Positions 24,172-30,382 of a DNA stretch of 35,168 bases are shown in pieces. The notes under the pieces were generated by a model. It searched no databases. It worked only from the letters and a program-made list of their open reading frames with translations, and had not been told where the DNA came from. The DNA is from a virus. Numbering within the stretch: position 1 is the first letter of the stretch; every line of letters starts with the position of its first letter. The DNA lies in the IMG/VR virus record IMGVR_UViG_3300033148_001126, positions 1 through 35,168 of that record. The stretch is one strand, 5' to 3'. The position numbers and the translations under genes were made by a program.

Positions 24172-25751
24172 TAGCCCTTCCTCCCATTAATTGAGTAATC
24201 CATTATAGCTCCATAGATTGTGTGTGCCTCATCTGTAGATGAGATACTACCAAAAGTAATTCCAAGATTATACCCAATAGCATGAATATATACTTCAGCA
24301 TCACCAATAACTTGGCCATCAAAATATGCATCACCATCAAATACAGCTCCATTATCAAAGAAGATACCACCACCTGAAATAGTTATATCAGTCTCTACAG
24401 GAGATAAGAAATCCGTATTACTGTAATTAGGGTCTACATAAACTTTTAAATTAGTCTCTACAGCAATGTCTGTATTTAACTCTAAGGTTAGCTTTCTAAA
24501 CGTCTTCCAATTTCTAGGATACTTATAATGATAATAAGGTAACCTAACATACGCCTCAATATCTTCCCCATTAAAAGAGGTTCCAGTATCATTCTGATAT
24601 ACAAATCCATCAGAAGATCCGAAATATAACACCTCTGCTCCCGTTGTATCTTCTGCTGCACAAGTACAAATGACATCAGTTAAGAACTCTATGATAGTTC
24701 CACTAATAATCTTACCTTGATCTACTACAAAATATATAGCAGTATTATCACTAAAGAATAATCTATACTGTGACTTATCTTTTGATATAGAGGATGTTAC
24801 TATTAAGCTCTTTCTCTTATCAATAAAGGGTTGTAACTTTCTACTTAAAGAGTTGGTGATATAATTACTATAAGCATCTGTAGCAAGTAAATTACTCATC
24901 CCCCTATCATCATAAAAAAATAACTGTCCGATTTCCTGTACTGTAAACTCCCTTGCTCCAGTTGTCTCTGAATGGTTTTTTAAATCCCAATCAGTAGCAT
25001 CAGAACCATAAAGTACCTTAGTTAAATTATTAGCAAATACTGCTAAGGTGTCTCCAGGCATAGTCTTGATTGCAGTTACATCATCACCTATACCAAACTC
25101 TGCTGCTCCAATTGTACCAGAGAAGTCTGTAGGATCTAAGATAGTAGAGCATTGGAGAGATCCACCTGGGAAAGAGAGCCACAATCTATTCTTATGAGCT
25201 GCTATATGGCTTGGAGTATCAGGCGACATAGCTGTTGCCACTACTGTTAAGGTGGTACCATCATACATCCTAGCCTCATTTACTCCATCTACCCAGAACA
25301 TTTTTATTAGCCCAGTTGATGCATAAAAGTTATGAATTATAAACTCATACTTTCCATCAGGGGCTAGTGTATTAGCAGAGGTATTTACTTCAACCCAACC
25401 AGAGGTAGAGGAGGCATACATTTTAGCTGTAACCCCACCTACTGCATTCCTAAATGCATATACCTTTCCATTAAAATACTGAACTCCTAATACATCTCCC
25501 TCACCAGGAACCTCTGTTATCAGCGCTCTAAGTACCTCTCTTTGGACTAAATCTGATTCAGCAGCAGGAGAGGAACGACCATCAAATACCTCATTACCAT
25601 CTATTCTCTTAGCACCGAGTAATCCAGATACCTCCTCATAATTCCTACAGCCAATCATTTGTCCAGGTTTTAGACCCATAGGTGGAGTTATTAAATCTAC
25701 TCCTCCTCGTATTGGAAAGTAGTCTGTCTTAACACTAGAAAATGCTATCAT
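24171..25751 (-). CDS. Tail hub/stabilisation protein with beta-propeller-like repeats, 526 aa
   Basis: The N-terminus GGVDLITPPMGLKPGQMIGCRNYE is a conserved start in podovirus tail-hub proteins (P22 gp10/T7 gp12-type role, connecting the portal-adaptor to the tail). The body has repeated beta blades (VLGVQYFNGKVYAFRN, HIAAHKNRLWLSFPGG, ISSTDEAHTIYGAIMD). The order adaptor, hub, accessory proteins, ejection proteins supports this. The C-terminus has Gly/Asp-rich short repeats (GGGIFFDNGAVFDGDAYFDG). It shares a 4-bp overlap with the adaptor gene. Assignment by position plus the N-terminal motif. Confidence 0.65.
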   Translation of the reverse strand: MIAFSSVKTDYFPIRGGVDLITPPMGLKPGQMIGCRNYEEVSGLLGAKRIDGNEVFDGRSSPAAESDLVQREVLRALITEVPGEGDVLGVQYFNGKVYAFRNAVGGVTAKMYASSTSGWVEVNTSANTLAPDGKYEFIIHNFYASTGLIKMFWVDGVNEARMYDGTTLTVVATAMSPDTPSHIAAHKNRLWLSFPGGSLQCSTILDPTDFSGTIGAAEFGIGDDVTAIKTMPGDTLAVFANNLTKVLYGSDATDWDLKNHSETTGAREFTVQEIGQLFFYDDRGMSNLLATDAYSNYITNSLSRKLQPFIDKRKSLIVTSSISKDKSQYRLFFSDNTAIYFVVDQGKIISGTIIEFLTDVICTCAAEDTTGAEVLYFGSSDGFVYQNDTGTSFNGEDIEAYVRLPYYHYKYPRNWKTFRKLTLELNTDIAVETNLKVYVDPNYSNTDFLSPVETDITISGGGIFFDNGAVFDGDAYFDGQVIGDAEVYIHAIGYNLGITFGSISSTDEAHTIYGAIMDYSINGRKG

Positions 25752-26422
25752 GCAAGCGGCCTCTGTTTAATCTTCCTAGACGGGAGTTGATTCTTCTGTA
25801 ACTTATTAAGTATCTGTTGGTATTTCACATCAGCTCCAGTACTAACTTCAAGAGAAGAAATAAAGATACCGTAATACCATAATGCTCTATAAACTATTGC
25901 CCTATGATATTGAGTTGGAAAGGAGGGGATATCAGTATCATCCTCCAACTCTGTAGCACCTAGATAATACTTTCCACTAACAGTAAAAATATCTGTTGGT
26001 GCAGTATCTAAGGTCAGGCTATTAGATGGGTTGATTATAAAATAAGAGGGCTTAGTATTTTCAATCTCACCTATATCTAAAATCCTACTCCACCTAATAT
26101 AATCTATATTAGGCAAAGCCCATTGATCTGATAATCCTAGAGAACTCTCATATATTTTAAATGTCTCAAGTTCAAACTTATTAAGATATGTGATACCTAA
26201 ATCAGTTAGTGAATAATCTCTTACTAAGGTAGTTGTGTTAAAAGAGAAGGATGATTGTAGGAATTTCCAATCATCTCTATAATCTTGTATGTCAACCCAT
26301 GCATCGTTAACCCAATCTACAAGCCTTTTAACCATTCCTGTTTGACCTGATACAGTAGTAGGCGTTGCACCTGATATACCAGATTCTTGCATTAACTTCT
26401 GTACGAGTTGTAAGTAATTCAA
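25748..26422 (-). CDS. Head-tail adaptor, P22 gp4-like, 224 aa
   Basis: The first 60 residues (LVQKLMQESGISG, then GQTGMVKRLVDWVNDAWVDI, then DDWKFLQSSFSF) are the typical helical start of phage gp4-like head-to-tail connectors. They are followed by beta strands such as SYFIINPSNSLTLDTAP and a helix with YRALWYYGI. Family members form a ring beneath the portal that closes the DNA exit channel. The gene lies between the capsid gene and the tail hub, as expected. It ends in a basic tail (SRKIKQRPLA). Confidence 0.75.
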   Translation of the reverse strand: MNYLQLVQKLMQESGISGATPTTVSGQTGMVKRLVDWVNDAWVDIQDYRDDWKFLQSSFSFNTTTLVRDYSLTDLGITYLNKFELETFKIYESSLGLSDQWALPNIDYIRWSRILDIGEIENTKPSYFIINPSNSLTLDTAPTDIFTVSGKYYLGATELEDDTDIPSFPTQYHRAIVYRALWYYGIFISSLEVSTGADVKYQQILNKLQKNQLPSRKIKQRPLA

Positions 26423-26434
26423 ATTACTCTCCCA

Positions 26435-26605
26435 TTATTTCTTTTTCTTAGCAGGCCGACCTACTCTCTTCTTCTTAATCTTTAGCTTCTCTACTACATC
26501 TTCAATAAGATCAAGATGTTTTAGCATAGTTCCATATTTTTTCTTAGTGATAATACGAATATCACCATTTATCTTTAATCGTACCTTAACCATATTCTCT
26601 TTCAT
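26435..26605 (-). CDS. Lysine-rich small protein with AT-hook-like tail, 56 aa
   Basis: ORF from ATG 26605 (or ATG 26593) to TAA 26435. It begins MKENMVKVRLKINGDIRI and ends KIKKKRVGRPAKKKK. About one third of residues are Lys or Arg. The GRP core flanked by basic residues resembles an AT-hook, which binds the minor groove of AT-rich DNA, so binding to packaged or host DNA is possible. It sits between the capsid gene and the adaptor gene. Short length and low complexity leave some doubt. Confidence 0.5.
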   Translation of the reverse strand: MKENMVKVRLKINGDIRIITKKKYGTMLKHLDLIEDVVEKLKIKKKRVGRPAKKKK

Positions 26606-26622
26606 AGTATACCTATAAATAT

Positions 26623-26650
26623 GGGCAGGATAGAATTAACTATCCCACCC
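26623..26650 (-). terminator. Hairpin just after the major capsid gene
   Basis: On the - strand an 11-bp stem with two G-U pairs (26650-26640 with 26633-26623; arms GGGTGGGATAG and CTATCCTGCCC) has a 6-nt loop TTAATT. It is followed by ATATTTAT, a poor U-tract. It starts 10 bases after the capsid stop codon. It may be a weak terminator, or an RNA-stabilising or processing hairpin that lets the capsid message accumulate over downstream genes. Confidence 0.6.
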
Positions 26651-26659
26651 ACTATTAAA

Positions 26660-27471
26660 TTAACCTTTATATGCAAACAGGTCTACCAATGCTTCTGGAC
26701 GTACAACCTTACGACCATATACCCAGAGGGTACGGATATACTGACCGAAAGAGGTAGGAATCGGCAGTTTATCTGTCTTAGAAATCTGCATAGCAAAAGA
26801 GGTAGCCTCTTTAGTGCCAGCTACAATCTCAAAACCAGTATTAGTATTACCATCTGTATTACTAGTTAAGTTATTATTAACATATACCATGGTATTATCT
26901 ACCATACCAATCTTACCATTACGGATAACACCAGTAGGATCACCAGTAATATCTGCACGTTTAAGATCACCAAGCTTCAGCAAGGCAGCATACCAGGAAG
27001 GGATAACAATAAAACGTCCTTCATTACCAATATTCTGCTCATCAAGACACTGATTAACCTCTACAATCTTAGTAATAGCATTAGCAGAGGTTACTGCGAT
27101 AGCATTAGTAGTACCAGGAGTAGCGTTATCCCCAAGATCAATAGAGGAACTAATAGCACCAGCAGTATTACCTTTATTACTTGCATGAGCACCATCACCC
27201 ATGGCATTAAGTACATCTGTATCTACAGCTACACGAAGACGATTAGCGCTATCGGTAGCATACATATCAAGCAGACTAATATCTGCCTGTACTTTATCAA
27301 TATCATCACACTGCCAAGCAGTATACTTAGCCTTATCAATAGTCATGTTAGTAGAATCATTAGCAGGAACCTGATAAGTTACAGTTCCACCAACAGTATA
27401 GTCACCTACTGTGATCTCAGGTGCCTGACGAATATAAATCTTATCGCCCTGATTCTTAAACTCGCCTTCAT
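26660..27471 (-). CDS. Major capsid protein, exon 2 (residues 52-321)
   Basis: Second exon of the coat protein; the complete protein is 321 aa after splicing. The exon starts with AT at 27471-27470, which completes a Tyr codon with the T left by exon 1, then reads EGEFKNQGDKIYIRQAPEI. Together with exon 1 this gives NTDYEGEFKNQGDK, the conserved N-arm region of this podovirus coat-protein family. Further on are TAWQCDDIDKVQ, a loop region, and GQYIRTLWVYGRKVVRPEAL near the end. The ATG at 27346 inside this exon could be mistaken for the start, but 41 in-frame family-like codons precede it. The gene follows the scaffold gene and precedes the head-tail adaptor gene. Confidence 0.88.
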
Positions 27472-28315
27472 CTTTATCTTATGTTATAGTTTTTAATATC
27501 TATAACCTTACAGTTTTCTTTCCTGTAAGAAGAGACTATATCATCACCCTTAATCTTAAGGGGTTGTGCGCTCGTGTTATAATAGAATCTTTGTTTATAA
27601 GCCATAGAAGGTATGATATATGGATGTATAATCCTATGAAACTTTTTACCCTCTTTATGAAAACATCTTATAGAATAATTATTTCCATCTTTAAAAGATG
27701 TAAACTTTATATTCCAAGTGTCTTTAAAATACTTACAAATATTATTAGCAATTTCTTTACTGCAACAAGTATGAATATTAGTCCTAGCAGAAGAGCAAGT
27801 ACCATCTTTATATCTATTATTTGCTATCAAAGAACCATCATCCATAAACCAAATAGCTAAAGCTTGTGGTGTTAAATAAGTCAGATACTCATACTTATTA
27901 GGGTATAACCATCTTCTAAGAACTTTAAAATATCTATGACCTACTTCACACCTAACTTGAGGATAACCTTTATCACCAAGATAGTGTACATACTCATTAA
28001 TCTTAGGCTTCTTTCCACCTAATAAAGAATGAAGTAAGTCTCTTTTATATATTAAATACTCTTCTTGTTTCTTAGAATGACATAACTTTAAAGATAAATC
28101 CCTTCTATGAATGTATCCATCACCAATTACTACAGCGATAAGAATTGCTTTTTTATTACGCTTCATAACGACCTCCTGGCCTGAAGTAGTACTCTATTAT
28201 ATTAGTCGTTGAACCTTCCGCTTACATCACGGCTTGGCTGCTGATTCCCATTACAGGGTTCCAGCAATTCACACAATTTAATCGAGAGGATCTCTCCTCA
28301 AGTGACCAAAAATTT
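27472..28315 (-). ncRNA. Group I self-splicing intron in the major capsid gene
   Basis: 844 nt. The 5' exon ends TGACT; the U (28316) pairs as U-G with the internal guide GGTCA (28307-28303), giving a 5-bp P1. The intron ends in G (27472). Core elements on the - strand: P2 hairpin GAGGA-GAGA-TCCTC; the P/Q region with GAATTGCTGGAACCC and AATCAGCAGCCAAGCC (28246-28231); the R element GGTTCAACGACTA (28215-28203); and the P7 3' strand GTCGTT (28172-28167), complementary to AACGAC in R. These are typical of phage and bacterial group I introns. Exon 1 runs into a stop codon immediately without splicing. The homing endonuclease lies 3' of the core, and its stop codon ends two bases before the 3' splice site. 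Confidence 0.92.
27474..28166 (-). CDS. Intron-encoded LAGLIDADG homing endonuclease, 230 aa
   Basis: Two LAGLIDADG motifs: AILIAVVIGDG (7-17, Asp16) and LAIWFMDDG (103-111, Asp110), about 95 residues apart. This spacing is that of single-chain two-motif enzymes. After the first motif comes YIHRRDLSLKLCHSKKQEEY, a typical DNA-contacting strand region. The enzyme should cut intron-less capsid alleles near the insertion site so that repair copies the intron. ATG 28166 has a strong AGGAGGT ribosome binding site, part of which overlaps the P7 pairing of the intron, so translation may depend on how the RNA folds. The reading frame ends in TAA two bases before the splice site. It has no frame continuity with either exon, so this is not an intein. 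Confidence 0.9.
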   Translation of the reverse strand: MKRNKKAILIAVVIGDGYIHRRDLSLKLCHSKKQEEYLIYKRDLLHSLLGGKKPKINEYVHYLGDKGYPQVRCEVGHRYFKVLRRWLYPNKYEYLTYLTPQALAIWFMDDGSLIANNRYKDGTCSSARTNIHTCCSKEIANNICKYFKDTWNIKFTSFKDGNNYSIRCFHKEGKKFHRIIHPYIIPSMAYKQRFYYNTSAQPLKIKGDDIVSSYRKENCKVIDIKNYNIR

Positions 28316-28469
28316 AGTCAGTATTACATACCTCATTATATACAGACTGAGCCCAAAAGTCATAAAAAACTTTCATACTATAAAGTTCTGGAACATAATT
28401 AGAGGTTGCCCAATCAGTTCCGCCACCAGTTACGTTAGCATCATGAGATGCCTGTCGTGTAATTCCCAT
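28316..28469 (-). CDS. Major capsid protein, exon 1 (residues 1-51 plus one base)
   Basis: ATG 28469 (AAGGAG ribosome binding site upstream) starts MGITRQASHDANVTGGGTDW, followed by NYVPELYSMKVFYDFWAQSV and YNEVCNTD. These are the expected first 51 residues of this coat-protein type: a flexible N-arm, the PE-x-YSM motif, and NEVCNTD. After the final Asp comes T and then the intron; unspliced reading gives TAA at once. Splicing 28316 to 27471 makes Tyr and joins to EGEFKNQGDK, for a total of 322 codons including stop, an exact multiple of three. Confidence 0.9.
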
Positions 28470-28487
28470 CTATAAATCTCCTTATAA

Positions 28488-29417
28488 TTATTGGACGATA
28501 TTACCAGATGATACGGCTTTATCAATCCTAGCAGAGATGGCCTTCCATTCACTCTCTCTGCCAATATATTTTCCTCTATTAGCTTTTGCATACTCTTGAT
28601 TGATGTATACTATACTCATAGGTTCATTTGTATTAGTTTGTTGTGTATCTGTACTTCCTACTGCATTATTCACCGGAGTAATACTCTCTTCAAGGATCGG
28701 ATTAATGTGCTCTTTAATACTCTTAAAATCATTAAAGAAACTAGCTACCTCTCGTACATTGCCGAGTTGTTCAGCCGACTTAAATAGATAGCTACGAGGA
28801 TGACCAGATAAAGGTTCAATTTCATTCATATAAGATAGAAAATCAGGATCGACATTTATCTCAACATAATCCTCTACAACATTACCAAGCCTTTCTAAGA
28901 AAGATGCCTGGGTCTTTGCTCTATCAGAACTAATACGAGCTTCTTCTGTCTTACGCAACTTCTCCTTACTCTCAGCTAACTCCTCTTTAAGGGGATTAAC
29001 TGCATTAGAAACTGCTGCCTTAGTTACCTTCTTCATAGAGTCTACTGCCTCTGGACCAAGGATCTCAGTCTCTTCATCCGTAATGACGCCATCAAAGATA
29101 TCTACTTTCCTATCTGTAATAGAATTTTTAAGAAGATCAAACTTAGTATTAAGAGCTGTAATCTCCTCTGACCTATTGGTAAGCTCCTGACGTAGGCTAA
29201 AAATCGTAGCATCAGTTGCATTTTTATAACCAGTAAACCTTTTCTTCCAATTGTTCCTGGGCTTCCTTTCTTTGACCTCGACAGTAGGATCTTCAGTGAT
29301 TGCCTCTACAGGGGCAGACTGTGGCTCCTCCGGGATACTAGCAATAGATTCCTCTACTGGATTAATAACAGCTTCCATAGCTTCGATGTCTTGTTTTAAT
29401 TGTGCTTCTCGATCCAT
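28488..29417 (-). CDS. Probable scaffolding protein, 309 aa
   Basis: Highly charged and helical, with an acidic Pro-rich start (EAVINPVEESIASIPEEPQSAP), a basic patch (KERKPRNNWKKRF), long coiled-coil stretches (SLRQELTNRSEEITALNTKF; KEELAESKEKLRKTEEARIS) and a short C-terminal helix. It lies directly upstream of the major capsid gene, the usual place for a head scaffold, which directs procapsid assembly and then leaves. GGAG precedes the ATG by six bases. Assigned from composition and gene order. Confidence 0.75.
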   Translation of the reverse strand: MDREAQLKQDIEAMEAVINPVEESIASIPEEPQSAPVEAITEDPTVEVKERKPRNNWKKRFTGYKNATDATIFSLRQELTNRSEEITALNTKFDLLKNSITDRKVDIFDGVITDEETEILGPEAVDSMKKVTKAAVSNAVNPLKEELAESKEKLRKTEEARISSDRAKTQASFLERLGNVVEDYVEINVDPDFLSYMNEIEPLSGHPRSYLFKSAEQLGNVREVASFFNDFKSIKEHINPILEESITPVNNAVGSTDTQQTNTNEPMSIVYINQEYAKANRGKYIGRESEWKAISARIDKAVSSGNIVQ

Positions 29418-29448
29418 TGATTACTCCATTTTGTTAATGTGATTCTAA

Positions 29449-29474
29449 CCGGACTACACTCTTGTAGTGGTCGG
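29449..29474 (-). other. Hairpin upstream of the scaffold gene
   Basis: ACTACA and TGTAGT pair around AGAG, with an outer CCG/CGG after a small internal loop. It lies between the small ORF and the scaffold start, about 30 nt upstream of the scaffold ATG. There is no U-run. It may stabilise or separate the scaffold message from upstream RNA. Confidence 0.35.
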
Positions 29475-29494
29475 CTCTGAGACATTGGTGATTG

Positions 29495-29680
29495 TTAATT
29501 AAAGAGTGCTATCACTTCTCTAAATGCTAGAACCTGAGCACGGTGGAAATCAGAACCATCTGTAGACAGTATCGTCTTCTCCGTGGATTCATGCTCTATC
29601 ATCTCTAAATAAGTTAATAGTGAAACAATATCACCCTGCTTAATATTATCTTTTAACTTCCTTTTTTCTTTTTTTTTCAT
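29495..29680 (-). CDS. Small hypothetical protein, 61 aa
   Basis: Starts MKKKEKRKLKDNIKQGDIVS and continues LLTYLEMIEHESTEK. The N-terminus is very basic, followed by an acidic helix and a C-terminus VLAFREVIALFN. The longer ATG at 29740 is rejected because it would overlap the tRNA gene by 30 bp and adds sequence that looks like RNA-coding DNA. The ribosome binding site of ATG 29680 is weak. It follows the tRNA and precedes the scaffold gene. Function unknown. Confidence 0.45.
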   Translation of the reverse strand: MKKKEKRKLKDNIKQGDIVSLLTYLEMIEHESTEKTILSTDGSDFHRAQVLAFREVIALFN

Positions 29681-29710
29681 TAGCTTAGTACTTTGGTAAC
29701 ACTTTACCTT

Positions 29711-29796
29711 TGGAAGAAGGTAGACGAATCGAACGCCCATGTTTTACCATGACCAAGGGTTCAAGCCTTGTTGCCATCCACTTAGCATTACCTTCC
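29711..29796 (-). tRNA. tRNA-Ser (anticodon UGA), 86 nt
   Basis: A complete class II cloverleaf on the - strand. The acceptor is GGAAGGT with ACCTTCT (first pair G-U). The D stem is TGCT/GGCA with loop AAGTGGAT. The anticodon stem is CAAGG/CCTTG, perfect, with loop CTTGAAC, anticodon TGA. The long variable arm is GTCATGGTAAAACAT. The T arm is GGGCG-TTCGATT-CGTCT. The discriminator is T and the encoded 3' end CCA. It reads serine UCA codons. The discriminator U is unusual for bacterial tRNA-Ser, where G is normal. It is transcribed with the late genes between the decoration-like and scaffold genes, so RNase P and other processing must cut it out of the late message. Confidence 0.88.
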
Positions 29797-29803
29797 TATA
29801 ATT

Positions 29804-30358
29804 TTACATATTAGACCAACAAAGTACTACCTCACCAGTGATTAAGGCACCAACATCTCCATCGGCGGCCCATGTATCAGCTACATTAAGGTATACCTCA
29901 TGATCAGCAGCAGCAGCAATCACTGTACCAGATGCAAGTGTAAGCACTGTAGCAGTGCCATCACAATCGGCGGTGGTCTGTCCAGTAAGGATATTCTCTG
30001 TGGTCAGAGTCTCACCAGAGTCAGTTGCGGATAGAGTAGCATAAGCACCTGTAGCAAGGTCAGTACCAAGACCCAGATCCGCTTGATCTGCTGTAATATT
30101 ATCCTCTGTCTGTGTGACAGCTACACTCATCTTAACTGAATGAATTACAATCTCTCCAGCAGGAAAAGTATAAAGCAGCTTACCAAGGGCAAGTGCCGCG
30201 CCGCCAGCAATAGCACCAAACTTAGTCTTAGTGTTAATTACAGTCGTATGATTACGGCTATTACCGTATTCTGTTACGTTTAATCCAGAAGTGGCAGAAC
30301 CTATTCCATCATTAGTAGTCAAGGCACCAACACTCATCCCAGAAATTGTATTACTCAT
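29804..30358 (-). CDS. Probable capsid decoration protein, 184 aa
   Basis: Beta-rich, low in lysine, rich in Thr, Ala and Gly. The segment LYTFPAGEIVIHSVKMSVAV, then TADQADLGLGTDLATGAYATL, recurs in phage genomes between the portal and the capsid genes in my recollection. The end VALITGEVVLCWSNM-like strand closes a sandwich fold. A clean AAGGAG ribosome binding site precedes ATG 30358. High synthesis and position suggest a head decoration or head-fibre base protein, though direct homology to a named family is not certain. Confidence 0.6.
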   Translation of the reverse strand: MSNTISGMSVGALTTNDGIGSATSGLNVTEYGNSRNHTTVINTKTKFGAIAGGAALALGKLLYTFPAGEIVIHSVKMSVAVTQTEDNITADQADLGLGTDLATGAYATLSATDSGETLTTENILTGQTTADCDGTATVLTLASGTVIAAAADHEVYLNVADTWAADGDVGALITGEVVLCWSNM

Positions 30359-30382
30359 TATCTATACTCCTTAATATTTTAA

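Noticed and set aside
26660-27346. Capsid gene starting at ATG 27346
   Set aside because: Family-like coding sequence (EGEFKNQGDKIYIRQAPEI) continues upstream in frame to the splice site, and ATG 27346 has no ribosome binding site.
27474-28166. Capsid interruption as an intein
   Set aside because: The endonuclease has its own ribosome binding site, ATG and stop codon. The upstream exon runs into TAA before it, and no intein splice blocks (Cys/Ser at the start, HN at the end) are present. Group I RNA features fit fully.
29425-29480. Second tRNA-like structure between the small ORF and scaffold gene
   Set aside because: A hairpin and a TTAGAAT loop-like segment are present, but no acceptor stem, D arm or proper T stem can be formed.
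29681-29740. Longer start of the 61-aa ORF at ATG 29740
   Set aside because: It would read through the T arm and acceptor of the tRNA-Ser gene.
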